NCBI GenBank assembly: GCA_910585005.1
Contig: CAJUCN010000004.1
Coordinates: 62,001-126,000, forward strand
Length of the DNA: 64,000 nucleotides
Reading direction: 5' to 3'
From: an uncultured Lachnospiraceae bacterium
GTDB taxonomy: Bacteria; Bacillota; Clostridia; Lachnospirales; Lachnospiraceae
Part shown: piece after piece, positions 18,017-27,485 of the stretch
Layout: each line of letters starts with the position of its first letter
Position numbering within the stretch: position 1 is the stretch's first letter
The notes under the pieces: generated by a model
What the model saw: the letters and a program-made list of their open reading frames with translations, nothing else
What the model was told of the DNA's origin: nothing
Databases searched by the model: none
Position numbers and translations under genes: made by a program

Positions 18017-18764
18017 CCGAAATCTCCTTCCATAGTAAAGTAAATAAGCTGTTGAACTCAGGTGCGTTCCTTGTAGCAAGAGCAGAATTTTCCGTGATGG
18101 AAAGATGAACCGGAATGTTGTTTTTGATCGTGGCGGGACGCTTGGTCATAACTAAGATCCGGTCGGCAAGGGAGATTGCTTCTGATAAGTCGTGGGTGAT
18201 CAAAATGGCAGTGATCTTACTTTTTCGGATGATGCTGCCAATGTCAGTAGAAACCATCAGACGGGTCTGGGAATCCAGCGCACTGAAAGGTTCATCGAGA
18301 AGCAAAAGGGCAGGTTCCATGACCATGGTGCGGATAAGGGCTGCACGCTGCTTCATGCCGCCGGATAGTTCGCCGGGTTTTTTATCTTTAAATTTGTATA
18401 AGCCGTAGTCATTTAGCAGCCGTTCGGCAAGTTCCTCTTTTTGCCTGGTGAGTGTACCTGTGATCTCTGGTCCCAACAGTACGTTTTTCCAAATGGAACG
18501 CCATTCCAGCAGATGGTCTTGCTGGAGCATGTATCCCACCCGGATATCCTTTGCCTTGTTTAGAAGCACTTCACCTGATTCAGGTTTTAGAAGCCCTGAA
18601 ATGATAGACAATAATGTGGACTTTCCACATCCGCTTGGACCAACGATCGCAATAAATTCTCCTTGGTTTACTTGAAAAGATATATGATCGAGGGCTTTGG
18701 TCTCACCCTTTAAATTATGATAGGAAAAACAGACATCCCTGCATTCCAGAATAGGCTGTTCCAT
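18003..18764 (-). CDS. ABC transporter ATP-binding protein (SsuB/TauB/ThiY-partner class)
   Basis: The 253-residue ATPase partner of the permease at 17174. It shows the Walker A motif GPSGCGKST, the signature LSGGMKQR, Walker B LLLLDEPF and the switch histidine in ITHDLSEA. The sequence class matches nitrate/sulfonate/taurine-type importers. It is the first gene of the pair and starts at an ATG with GAGGT upstream. The 180 bases in front separate it from divergent argH; I do not see a confident minus-strand promoter there. The expected extracytoplasmic binding protein gene is absent from the window. Confidence 0.92.
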   Translation of the reverse strand: MEQPILECRDVCFSYHNLKGETKALDHISFQVNQGEFIAIVGPSGCGKSTLLSIISGLLKPESGEVLLNKAKDIRVGYMLQQDHLLEWRSIWKNVLLGPEITGTLTRQKEELAERLLNDYGLYKFKDKKPGELSGGMKQRAALIRTMVMEPALLLLDEPFSALDSQTRLMVSTDIGSIIRKSKITAILITHDLSEAISLADRILVMTKRPATIKNNIPVHLSITENSALATRNAPEFNSLFTLLWKEISDEYS

Positions 18765-18881
18765 TGAAAGGACCTCATTTCCCTTTTTTATACTAATAAT
18801 CTATGTACATTCGACCTTTTTGTGCCAGCCGTTTCGCCAAAACCAATTGGGATAAATGAAATGATTTCGTGAAATATTACA

Positions 18882-18910
18882 TTGAAAAGATCAGAAAAAT
18901 GTGATAGTAT
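18882..18910 (+). promoter_or_regulatory. Promoter of argH
   Basis: TTGAAA (18882-18887) and TAGTAT (18905-18910) are spaced by 17 bases, ending 34 bases ahead of the argH start. No ARG-box-like palindrome was recognised over it. Confidence 0.65.
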
Positions 18911-18944
18911 CAAATTCAGATTTAATAATTGGAGGACTATTTTT

Positions 18945-20339
18945 ATGGCTCAGTTATGGGGAGGACGGTTTACTAAAGAAACAGATGAATTGGTCTACCG
19001 TTTCAACGCATCCATTTTGTTTGATAAAAAGCTTTTTGAGCAGGATATAGAAGGCAGCATTGCACATGTGGTCATGCTTGAAAAGCAGGGGATTATCACT
19101 TGTGAGGAAAAGGACGCGATTGTAAAAGGGCTCACCGGTATCCGGTTTGATGTGGAGCAGGGAAATCTTGCTATTACAGAGGAATATGAGGATATTCACA
19201 GCTTTGTGGAGGCTAAGCTGATCGAAAGGATTGGGGATGCCGGAAAAAAGATGCATACCGGAAGAAGCAGGAATGACCAGGTAGCATTAGACATGAAGCT
19301 TTATGTAAGGGGAGAAGTTCTTAAAGTTTCTGATTGTCTGGTAAATCTTCTTGAAACCGTTCTTACCATTATGGAAAATAACCTGACTACTTATATGCCG
19401 GGATTTACCCATTTACAGAAGGCGCAGCCGACAACTCTGGCCCATCATATGGGAGCTTATTTTGAGATGTTCAAAAGGGATTTTTTGCGGCTTTCGGACA
19501 TTTATAAGAGAATGAATTACTGTCCTTTAGGAGCAGGGGCCTTTGCGGGAACGACCTATCCTTTAGACCGTGCCTATACGGCATCGCTGATGGGGTTTGA
19601 GGGGCCTACGCTTAACAGTATGGACTCTGTGGCGGATAGGGATTATATCATAGAATTTTTATCGGCCCTGTCAACAATTATGATGCATTTAAGCAGATTT
19701 TCGGAAGAAGTTATCATCTGGAATTCCAATGAGTATCGTTTTATTGAGATTGACGATGGGTTTTCGACAGGGAGCAGCATTATGCCCCAGAAAAAGAATC
19801 CGGATATTGCAGAGTTGGTGAGAGGGAAGACCGGGCGTGTATATGGGGCCTTGGTTTCTATATTGACAACGATGAAAGGGCTGCCTTTGGCATACAATAA
19901 AGATATGCAGGAGGATAAGGAAGTCACTTTTGACGCAATAGAAACGGTAAAAAATTGTTTGGCCTTATTTGACGGGATGCTTTCCACCATGAAATTCAAT
20001 TCCCAGGTTATGGAAAAGAGCGCTATGAATGGATTCACGAATGCTACGGATGCAGCAGACTATCTGGTGGGCAGAGGGGTTCCGTTTCGGGATGCACATG
20101 GGATCATTGGACGGTTGGTTTTGTATTGCATGGAAAAAAATACCTGTATTGAAGCGCTCAGCCTTCAGGAACTAAAAGAAATAAGCCCGGTGTTTGATGC
20201 GGATCTTTATGAGGCTGTAAGTCTAAAGACATGTGTGGAAAAAAGGCTTACGATAGGCGGGCCAGGCCAGGAAGCAATGAAACAAACAATCCGTATCAAC
20301 CGTGATTTTTTAGATTACTATAAAACCAAGGAAAGGTAA
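18945..20339 (+). CDS. argH: Argininosuccinate lyase
   Basis: Cleaves argininosuccinate to arginine and fumarate. The 464-residue protein begins with the typical MAQLWGGRF and carries the fumarase-superfamily signature GSSIMPQKKNPD with the catalytic serine loop, plus HTGRSRNDQVA and TTLAHH. I chose the ATG at 18945, which has GGAGG eight bases upstream; a reading frame continues upstream to 18882 but that part contains the promoter. argG is not adjacent. asd follows after 41 bases, so the two may be co-transcribed. Confidence 0.97.
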   Translation: MAQLWGGRFTKETDELVYRFNASILFDKKLFEQDIEGSIAHVVMLEKQGIITCEEKDAIVKGLTGIRFDVEQGNLAITEEYEDIHSFVEAKLIERIGDAGKKMHTGRSRNDQVALDMKLYVRGEVLKVSDCLVNLLETVLTIMENNLTTYMPGFTHLQKAQPTTLAHHMGAYFEMFKRDFLRLSDIYKRMNYCPLGAGAFAGTTYPLDRAYTASLMGFEGPTLNSMDSVADRDYIIEFLSALSTIMMHLSRFSEEVIIWNSNEYRFIEIDDGFSTGSSIMPQKKNPDIAELVRGKTGRVYGALVSILTTMKGLPLAYNKDMQEDKEVTFDAIETVKNCLALFDGMLSTMKFNSQVMEKSAMNGFTNATDAADYLVGRGVPFRDAHGIIGRLVLYCMEKNTCIEALSLQELKEISPVFDADLYEAVSLKTCVEKRLTIGGPGQEAMKQTIRINRDFLDYYKTKER

Positions 20340-20380
20340 GGCCGGAAATAGATTCGGAAGAGGAAAGGAGCAGTAATACG

Positions 20381-21466
20381 ATGAGCGAGAAATTGAGAGT
20401 AGGCATTTTAGGCGGAACAGGAATGGTAGGGCAAAGATTTATAGCCCTATTAGAAAACCACCCATGGTTTGAGGTGACTACCATAGCCGCAAGTGAAAGA
20501 TCCGCCGGAAAGACTTATAAAGAGGCAGTGGGCGGCAGATGGAAAATGGCGACACCGATGCCAAAGAAGGTGGAAAACCTTGTGGTGATGAATGTAAACG
20601 AAGTGGAGAAGGTTGCTTCCCAAGTGGATTTTGTATTTAGCGCGGTTGACATGACCAAGGAAGAGATCAAAAGGATCGAAGAGGAATATGCCAAAACAGA
20701 AACCCCGGTGGTGTCTAATAATTCGGCACATAGATGGACCCCGGACGTGCCTATGGTGGTGCCGGAAATCAACCCGGAACATATGAAAGTCATTGATTTT
20801 CAGAGAAAGAGGCTAGGAACGACAAGGGGGTTTGTGGCTGTTAAGCCCAACTGCTCAATCCAAAGTTATGCACCGGTGCTTACAGCATGGAAAGAATTTG
20901 AACCTTATGAGGTGGTTGTAACGACTTACCAGGCAATTTCAGGTGCAGGGAAAACCTTTAAGGACTGGCCGGAGATGGTTGAAAATATCATTCCCTATAT
21001 CGGTGGGGAGGAAGAAAAAAGCGAGAGGGAACCGCTCCGCATCTGGGGCGAAATTAAGGATGGGGTCATTGTGCCCGCCACATCCCCTGTAATTACCTGT
21101 CAGTGCATCAGGGTTCCTGTTTTAAATGGGCATACGGCTGCGGTTTTTGTCAAATTTAGGAAAAACCCTGACAAAGAACAGCTACTTGAAAAACTGGTTT
21201 CCTTCAAAGGAGTTCCCCAGGAACTTGGTTTGCCCAGTGCGCCAAAACAGTTTATCCAATACCTTGAGGAAGATGACAGGCCGCAGGTAAACAAAGATAT
21301 TGATTTTGAAAACGGAATGGGAATCAGTGTGGGAAGACTGCGTGAAGATAAGGTTTATGATTGGAAATTTGTAGGACTTTCCCATAATACAGTTCGGGGG
21401 GCTGCCGGTGGTGCAGTTCTTTGTACAGAACTTTTGAAGGAACAAGGATATATCACCGCAAAATAG
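20381..21466 (+). CDS. asd: Aspartate-semialdehyde dehydrogenase, archaeal/fungal-type branch
   Basis: Reduces aspartyl phosphate to aspartate semialdehyde, the branch point to lysine, threonine and methionine. The 361-residue protein has the NADP-binding GILGGTGMVGQRF, the active-site cysteine C158 in KPNCSIQSY, and a histidine in the GHTAAVFV segment. Its length and the SIQ sequence after the cysteine place it with the archaeal/fungal-type branch rather than the E. coli-type branch. AAAGGAG precedes the ATG. No lysine riboswitch fits in the 41-base gap upstream, so control must be elsewhere. Confidence 0.93.
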   Translation: MSEKLRVGILGGTGMVGQRFIALLENHPWFEVTTIAASERSAGKTYKEAVGGRWKMATPMPKKVENLVVMNVNEVEKVASQVDFVFSAVDMTKEEIKRIEEEYAKTETPVVSNNSAHRWTPDVPMVVPEINPEHMKVIDFQRKRLGTTRGFVAVKPNCSIQSYAPVLTAWKEFEPYEVVVTTYQAISGAGKTFKDWPEMVENIIPYIGGEEEKSEREPLRIWGEIKDGVIVPATSPVITCQCIRVPVLNGHTAAVFVKFRKNPDKEQLLEKLVSFKGVPQELGLPSAPKQFIQYLEEDDRPQVNKDIDFENGMGISVGRLREDKVYDWKFVGLSHNTVRGAAGGAVLCTELLKEQGYITAK

Positions 21467-21524
21467 TACAAAGGGGAGTGCCGTACAGGTGGGGAGTCCT
21501 GTAGGGCAAAAGAAGGGGAGCAAC

Positions 21525-23252
21525 ATGGATGAATTACGTTATCAGGTAGATCTGCTGAGCGCAATGAACCAACGATTGACAAATGATGAAAGGATGTACC
21601 GGCTGCTGTGCAATACATCAAGCAATGCTTTTTTGTATGTGAATTTTGTTGACAATGTAGTCAGGACATTGGGAAGCTGGGATTTCTTTTTTCCGGAAGT
21701 TGTGATCAGGGATATGAAGGATCTGGCTAAGTTATACTCACAGGTGGAAGATAAGTATGTGCTTCCGCTCAGGGATCTGATCTATCTGGAAAAGAAAGAG
21801 ATGAATTCGGACAGCGGTATTGTCAGGCTGAAAGATGAGAGAACATGGGTGGAATGCGAAACGGAGATTCTTTATGATGAGACGGGAAAAGCTACAGATA
21901 AGGTGATCCGTTTTAAAGACATTTCTAAATTCAAAAACCAAAATGAAGAATTGACCTATATGGCATATTATGATGTGCTTACAGGGCTGTATAACCGGAA
22001 TTATTTTGTCAGGCTATTAGCGGATTTTGTGAGAAAAGCCTCTGATGCAAACGACATTGTGGCAGTGATGTTTGTTGATATTGACGATTTCAGAAAGATC
22101 AATGATGGATTTGGCATTGTGGTGGGCGATGAGATTGTCCAGCAATTTGGTCAGCTTATGGCTGACTTTCAGGGGGAAAATATTTTAGTGTCCCATTTTA
22201 ATGCGGATATTTATTGTATTGCGATTTATGATCCAGGGGGAAACCATACGGTAGAGCATGTCTATAAGAAGATCCGTGAAAAGATTAAAGATCCCTTCCA
22301 ATTAAGCAATGGGCAGGAACTAGGGATTTCTGTGAGTGTAGGAGTTGCGGAATATCCGGAGGCTGCCAGGACCACGTTGGAACTGATTAATTGTGCAGAA
22401 ATTGTTATGTTTAAGGCAAAAGGCCAAGGGAAAAATACGATCAAATATTTTGACGCGCCTATTTTAAACGAATTTTTGCAGAATGTCAGCATTGAGACGA
22501 AGTTAAAAGGGGCTGTTTTTGACCAGAATTTCATTATGAATTTCCAACCGCAGTATTATGCGGATACTCAAAAGCTTCGGGGGATGGAAGCGCTGATCAG
22601 ATGGCGGGATAATGATGGAAAAATGATCAGCCCTTCTGTTTTTATACCTATCGCAGAAAAGAATGGTGCAATAGTGCCTATCGGAACGTGGGTGATCGAA
22701 GAAAGCATTAAAACCTTTGTGAAATGGAAAAAACAGTTTCAACATGAGGTGGTGCTTTCCATCAATATTTCAGCGATCCAGTATATGAGGGATGAATTTG
22801 TGGAAAGCATTGTAAACATTATACATAAATATGATGTGGATCCCAAAGAACTGGAGCTGGAAATTACAGAAAGCGTCTTAATGGAAAACTTCAAGGAAGT
22901 GACAGAAAAGCTGTATGTCCTTAGGGAGTATGGCATCAGGATATCCCTGGATGATTTTGGGACAGGATATTCATCTTTGTCCTATATCAAAGGGCTTCCC
23001 ATCGATACACTTAAAATTGATAAAAGCTTCATTGATACGATTATTACAGATGAAAATACACGGATCATCACGGAATCGATTATCTATATGGTCAAAAAAC
23101 TTGGGTTTGAGACGATTGCAGAGGGAGTGGAGACGCAGGAACAATTCTCCTATTTGAAAGAGATCGGATGTGACTGTATCCAGGGATTTTTACTTGGTAA
23201 ACCAATGCCTGCCGAGGAGATGGAAGAACTCCTTCGCATACAGATAGGATGA
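21525..23252 (+). CDS. GGDEF-EAL protein with degenerate GGDEF site and intact-looking EAL site
   Basis: A 575-residue cytosolic c-di-GMP signalling protein. An N-terminal PAS-like region (about 20-140) precedes a GGDEF fold (about 145-300) and an EAL domain (about 320-570). The GGDEF half has lost its signature: the equivalent stretch near residue 225 reads FNADIY, so cyclase activity is unlikely. The EAL half keeps MEALIRW, ELEITES, LDDFGTGYSSL, AEGVETQ and QGF, so phosphodiesterase activity is expected. The ATG at 21525 has AAGGGGAG upstream. It has no membrane segment. An ATPase gene follows 15 bases later and may be in the same transcript. Confidence 0.93.
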   Translation: MDELRYQVDLLSAMNQRLTNDERMYRLLCNTSSNAFLYVNFVDNVVRTLGSWDFFFPEVVIRDMKDLAKLYSQVEDKYVLPLRDLIYLEKKEMNSDSGIVRLKDERTWVECETEILYDETGKATDKVIRFKDISKFKNQNEELTYMAYYDVLTGLYNRNYFVRLLADFVRKASDANDIVAVMFVDIDDFRKINDGFGIVVGDEIVQQFGQLMADFQGENILVSHFNADIYCIAIYDPGGNHTVEHVYKKIREKIKDPFQLSNGQELGISVSVGVAEYPEAARTTLELINCAEIVMFKAKGQGKNTIKYFDAPILNEFLQNVSIETKLKGAVFDQNFIMNFQPQYYADTQKLRGMEALIRWRDNDGKMISPSVFIPIAEKNGAIVPIGTWVIEESIKTFVKWKKQFQHEVVLSINISAIQYMRDEFVESIVNIIHKYDVDPKELELEITESVLMENFKEVTEKLYVLREYGIRISLDDFGTGYSSLSYIKGLPIDTLKIDKSFIDTIITDENTRIITESIIYMVKKLGFETIAEGVETQEQFSYLKEIGCDCIQGFLLGKPMPAEEMEELLRIQIG

Positions 23253-23267
23253 TAATTAGGAGAAGCC

Positions 23268-24632
23268 ATGGTTTGGGGACGGACTTCAGAACTAAAATAT
23301 TTAAATGCATACTTTGACCGGGAAGGAAGCCAGATTGTTGTGGTATATGGTGAAAGAAACGTGGGGAAAACAGCGCTCCTGGAACAATTTGTCCAGGATA
23401 AACCATATTCCTATTACAGGGCAAGGTCAGCTTCGGAGAGAGAGCAGCGTTATTTATGGGGGGCGGAAGTAGGAAAAGGCGGGGGCATTGTCTCTAAGTA
23501 TCCTTCTTTCACGGAAATACTTCAGTCTCTTTGTGTGCATAAGATGAATAAAAAGGTCATTATTATTGATGAATTCCAGTATATTATTAAAGCAGGCAGT
23601 GAATTCATGAAGGAATTGACGGCTTTTCTAAGCGATATGGCGAAAGAGATGCAGATCATGGTCGTCCTGTGCAGCTCATCCATTGGATGGGTCGAGAATA
23701 GCATGATCAACAGGATTGGAGACGCGGCACATGAACTTTCCGGTTTGTTAAAAGTCAGGGAGTTAAGTTTTGAGACAACTATGGAATATTTTCCAGGATT
23801 TTCTATGGAGCAATGCATTGAAGCGTATGCAGTATTGGGAGGGATGCCCGGGTTATGGCGGCATTTTGACGATAAGCTTAGCATACGCGAGAATATATGC
23901 AGACACATTCTTACCAAGGGATGCTATTTGCATTATGAAGGGCAGAGGATCGTGGAAGAAGAACTTCGGGAGACCTCGGTGTATGACACGATTTTGGCGT
24001 CTATAGCTGCGGGGAACCATAAACTCAATGACTTGTATCTCCATACGGAATTTTCAAGGGCAAAGATCAGTGTTTATTTAAAGAATTTGATGGAACTTGA
24101 GCTGGTGGAAAAGATATTTTCTTATGATACGGAGGGGAAGGCAAATGCCCAGAAAGGGATCTACCGGATAACCAATCATTTTGTGGATTTCTATTTTACC
24201 TTTTTGTATCCCAATTTAAGCCGTTTAGAACAGCTTTCACCGGAAAAATTCTATCTTAGCTTTATTGCGCCTGCATTTAAAGGATATGTGGCTGAATATT
24301 TTAAGACCGTATGCCAACAGCATATAGAAAAATGGAGTAAGTGGAAGAGGCTTCCTATTGAGGTGGACCGGATCGGAGAATGGGTGGGGAAATTTGGCAC
24401 CATTGATGTGGTTGCCCAAAGCCAGGAGGGGGAGACGATCATTGGCATTTGTAATTGGGATAAGCCAATGATGCGTTACGATGATTATGAGTGGCTTTTA
24501 TTTTGTGCACAAAAGGCAAAGCTGCATGCGGATTATATTTATCTATTCTCCGTAGGGAGGTTTGACGAAAAGCTGGATTTGGAAGCAAAAGTAAAACGGA
24601 ATTTGAGATTGATCAGTTTGGATGAAATGTAA
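23268..24632 (+). CDS. AAA-family ATPase with DUF234-like C-terminus
   Basis: A 454-residue protein of the archaeal-type ATPase group (PF01637 with PF03008-like C-terminus). It begins with the typical WGRTSELKYLNAYF, then Walker A GERNVGKTA (about residues 28-36) and Walker B VIIIDEFQYI. A winged-helix-like region (about 245-290, with KISVYLKNLMELELVEKI) and a restriction-endonuclease-like C-terminal part follow, in which EVDRIGEWVGKFGTIDVVA resembles the DUF234 nuclease-like core. The molecular role of this family is not settled. Its stop codon overlaps the start of the topoisomerase III gene by one base, implying coupled expression. AGGAGAAG precedes the ATG. Confidence 0.85.
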   Translation: MVWGRTSELKYLNAYFDREGSQIVVVYGERNVGKTALLEQFVQDKPYSYYRARSASEREQRYLWGAEVGKGGGIVSKYPSFTEILQSLCVHKMNKKVIIIDEFQYIIKAGSEFMKELTAFLSDMAKEMQIMVVLCSSSIGWVENSMINRIGDAAHELSGLLKVRELSFETTMEYFPGFSMEQCIEAYAVLGGMPGLWRHFDDKLSIRENICRHILTKGCYLHYEGQRIVEEELRETSVYDTILASIAAGNHKLNDLYLHTEFSRAKISVYLKNLMELELVEKIFSYDTEGKANAQKGIYRITNHFVDFYFTFLYPNLSRLEQLSPEKFYLSFIAPAFKGYVAEYFKTVCQQHIEKWSKWKRLPIEVDRIGEWVGKFGTIDVVAQSQEGETIIGICNWDKPMMRYDDYEWLLFCAQKAKLHADYIYLFSVGRFDEKLDLEAKVKRNLRLISLDEM

Positions 24633-26659
24633 TGGGAAAAAATTTATATATTGCAGAAAAGCCCAGTGTGGCGAGAGAATTTGCCCGGGCGCTGCAAATA
24701 AAAGCAAGCAATAAAGATGGGTATATGGAATCCCAGGATGCAGTTATTACCTGGTGTGTAGGACATCTGGTAACCATGAGTTATCCGGAGGCTTACGATG
24801 AAAAATACAAAAAATGGTCCCTTAGCACGATTCCTTTCGTTCCATCGGAATTTAAATATGAGGTGATTGACAGCGTAAAAAAGCAGTTTCAGATCGTCAG
24901 CGGCCTGCTTAACAGGCCGGATGTGGAGACAATATATGTGTGTACAGACTCAGGGCGTGAGGGTGAGTATATTTACCGGCTGGTAGAACAGCAGGCGCAT
25001 GTGACGGGGAAAAAGCGCAAAAGGGTATGGATTGATTCTCAGACTGAGGAAGAGATTTTGCGGGGAATACGGGAAGCGAAGGACTTGTCAGAATATGATA
25101 ATCTGGGTGCGGCCGCTTATCTGCGGGCAAAAGAAGATTACCTGATGGGGATCAATTTTTCCCGTGTGCTGACGCTCAAATATGGCTATTTTGTTAAAAA
25201 TTATTTAAGCGCTGACCGGGCGGTGATCAGCGTAGGACGCGTAATGACCTGTGTTTTAGGGATGGTTGTCAAAAGAGAACGAGAGATCAGGGAGTTTGTT
25301 AAAACTCCTTTTTACCGCGTGATTGCAGAAGTGATGGTAGGAGAAAAGCCATGTGAGTGCGAGTGGAAAGCGGTGGAAAATACCAAATATTTTGGTTCTC
25401 CGCTTTTGTATAAAGAAAATGGATTTAAAGAGGAAAAGGATGCGGCAGGGCTGATTAACACATTGATGGGCGATGGGCCGGTTTCCGCAATAGTGGAATC
25501 ATTAGAAAAGAAAAAGGAGACCAAAAATCCGCCTCTTTTATATAATCTTGCAGAACTTCAAAACGATTGTTCCAAATATTTTAAGATCAGTCCCGATGAA
25601 ACACTGCGTATTGCACAGGAACTTTATGAGAAGAAACTTACAACGTATCCCAGAACGGATGCCCGCGTCCTATCTTCGGCGGTGGCAAAAGAGATATCAA
25701 AAAATATCCGGGGGCTGGGCGGTTTTGACCTGGTAAAAAATCTGGCGGCTAAGGTGTTAGAGAGCGGCAGCTATAAACAGATTGCTAAAACACGATATGT
25801 AAACGATAAGCAGATCACTGACCATTATGCGATTATACCAACAGGCCAGGGGTTGGGGAACTTAGGGAATCTAAGCCCCACAGCGGCAAAGGTTTATGAG
25901 ATCATTGCAAGAAGGTTTTTAGCGGTTTTTTTTCCACCTGCCATTTACCGGAAAGTTTCTCTAAACGTGTCTATAAAGGGAGAACAATTTTTTGCAGGGT
26001 TTAAAGTTCTTGAAACAGAAGGGTACCTGGAAGCGGCAGCGTTTTCCTTTGCCAAAAAAAAGCAGGTAAAAGCTAACCAGCCAAAAGACGGCGAACAGTT
26101 GCAGGAAAGGGAAGATGACGGAGTTGATCAGGACTTTATGGAAGCGTTAAACGGCTTGAAAAAGAAAATGGAGCTTCCGGTAAGGGACATGCAGGTCAAG
26201 GAAGGGGAGACATCCCCGCCCAAGCGGTATAATTCGGGAACGATCATCCTTGCAATGGAAAATGCCGGTCAGCTTATTGAAGATGAGGAGCTGCGTTCCC
26301 ATATAAAAGGGAGCGGGATCGGCACTTCAGCGACAAGGGCGGAAATCCTAAAAAAACTGGTCAATATCGAATACTTGGCTTTAAATAAAAAAACACAGCT
26401 TATCACCCCTACATTAATGGGGGAGATGATCTACGAGGTGGTGGATAACTCCATTAAACCGCTTTTAGACCCAGCGCTTACTGCCAGTTGGGAAAAAGGG
26501 CTTACCATGGTGGCGGAAGGAGTGATTACCGGTGATGAATATATGAAAAAGCTGGATGATTTTGTATCCAGGCGGACCAATATTGTAAAGCAGCTTAATA
26601 ATCAGTTTGTGCTTAACCAGCAGTTTCATAAAGCTGCTGGAAATTATAGAAAGGCATGA
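24632..26659 (+). CDS. topB: DNA topoisomerase III
   Basis: A type IA topoisomerase of 675 residues that passes single strands and helps resolve replication and recombination intermediates. The Toprim domain starts at residue 1 (YIAEKPSVAREFA) and includes CTDSGREGE; the catalytic tyrosine is Y339 in TTYPRTDA. The C-terminus ends soon after the core, without cysteine-rich zinc ribbons. Its start codon shares the last base of the preceding ATPase stop (TAATG) and there is no good ribosome binding site, which points to translational coupling. Chromosomal TopB in Clostridia is often duplicated on integrative elements, but I see no conjugation genes here. Confidence 0.95.
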   Translation: MGKNLYIAEKPSVAREFARALQIKASNKDGYMESQDAVITWCVGHLVTMSYPEAYDEKYKKWSLSTIPFVPSEFKYEVIDSVKKQFQIVSGLLNRPDVETIYVCTDSGREGEYIYRLVEQQAHVTGKKRKRVWIDSQTEEEILRGIREAKDLSEYDNLGAAAYLRAKEDYLMGINFSRVLTLKYGYFVKNYLSADRAVISVGRVMTCVLGMVVKREREIREFVKTPFYRVIAEVMVGEKPCECEWKAVENTKYFGSPLLYKENGFKEEKDAAGLINTLMGDGPVSAIVESLEKKKETKNPPLLYNLAELQNDCSKYFKISPDETLRIAQELYEKKLTTYPRTDARVLSSAVAKEISKNIRGLGGFDLVKNLAAKVLESGSYKQIAKTRYVNDKQITDHYAIIPTGQGLGNLGNLSPTAAKVYEIIARRFLAVFFPPAIYRKVSLNVSIKGEQFFAGFKVLETEGYLEAAAFSFAKKKQVKANQPKDGEQLQEREDDGVDQDFMEALNGLKKKMELPVRDMQVKEGETSPPKRYNSGTIILAMENAGQLIEDEELRSHIKGSGIGTSATRAEILKKLVNIEYLALNKKTQLITPTLMGEMIYEVVDNSIKPLLDPALTASWEKGLTMVAEGVITGDEYMKKLDDFVSRRTNIVKQLNNQFVLNQQFHKAAGNYRKA

Positions 26660-26684
26660 CAGTCTAAGTCAGTTGGAGGAAAAT

Positions 26685-27353
26685 ATGGAACAATATACGA
26701 TCAAAAATCTTTATACTCTGGAAGAAACGATTGCGGCGGATTTATTTAAAGATGCCGTATATCCCTGGGAACTGCTTCCCAAGATCAGCAATTTTATTTT
26801 GGAGCTGGGCAAAAAACTCCCTACAGACAGGTACACGATGGTAAAAGAAAATGTTTGGGTTGCTAATTCCGCAAAAGTTGCGCCTACCGCCTGTCTCAAT
26901 GGCCCGGCGATCATAGATGAGGAGGCGGAGATACGGCACTGCGCCTTTATCCGTGGGAATGCCATCGTTGGAAAAGGGGCGGTAGTGGGAAATTCCACAG
27001 AGTTAAAAAATGTGATCTTATTTAACAAGGTTCAAGTTCCTCATTATAATTATGTGGGAGACAGTATTCTGGGCTTTAAATCCCATATGGGGGCAGGTTC
27101 TATCACGTCAAATGTAAAGAGTGATAAAACATTGGTCGTGGTGAAAGACGGGGAAAAAAAGGTAGAGACCGGCATGAAAAAATTTGGGGCAATGTTAGGG
27201 GACAATGTGGAGGTAGGTTGTAACAGCGTTTTGAACCCAGGTACGGTGATCGGCAGGAACTCTAATGTGTATCCCACAAGCATGGTAAGGGGATGTATTC
27301 CGGCAGGCAGTATCTATAAAAGACGGGGGGAAATAGCAGAAAAGCAGTCGTAA
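26685..27353 (+). CDS. Hexapeptide-repeat (left-handed beta-helix) protein, GlmU-C-terminal-like
   Basis: A 222-residue protein with a short alpha-helical N-terminus followed by hexapeptide repeats (APTACLNGPAIIDEEAEIRH, then IRGNAIVGKGAVVGNSTELK) that form a left-handed beta-helix. This resembles the acyltransferase half of GlmU-type nucleotide-sugar enzymes, but there is no pyrophosphorylase domain, so it is at most a stand-alone acetyl- or acyltransferase or a trimeric scaffold. The ATG at 26685 is preceded by GGAGGA; an in-frame start inside topB is rejected. It lies 25 bases after topB. The acceptor is unknown. Confidence 0.8.
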   Translation: MEQYTIKNLYTLEETIAADLFKDAVYPWELLPKISNFILELGKKLPTDRYTMVKENVWVANSAKVAPTACLNGPAIIDEEAEIRHCAFIRGNAIVGKGAVVGNSTELKNVILFNKVQVPHYNYVGDSILGFKSHMGAGSITSNVKSDKTLVVVKDGEKKVETGMKKFGAMLGDNVEVGCNSVLNPGTVIGRNSNVYPTSMVRGCIPAGSIYKRRGEIAEKQS

Positions 27354-27485
27354 TTTTTTGTCAAAAGGACTGGATTTTTTGCAGAAGATATGAGACAATT
27401 AAAAATGTGATTATGACAAAATATTCACAAGAAGTAAGGATATTTTGTTAGAAAATAATATCTACATATTGAAAGGAGTTTTCAC

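Noticed and set aside
23268..26659. Integrative conjugative element suggested by a chromosomal topB
   Set aside because: No relaxase, integrase, coupling protein, type IV secretion genes or attachment repeats are visible around it.
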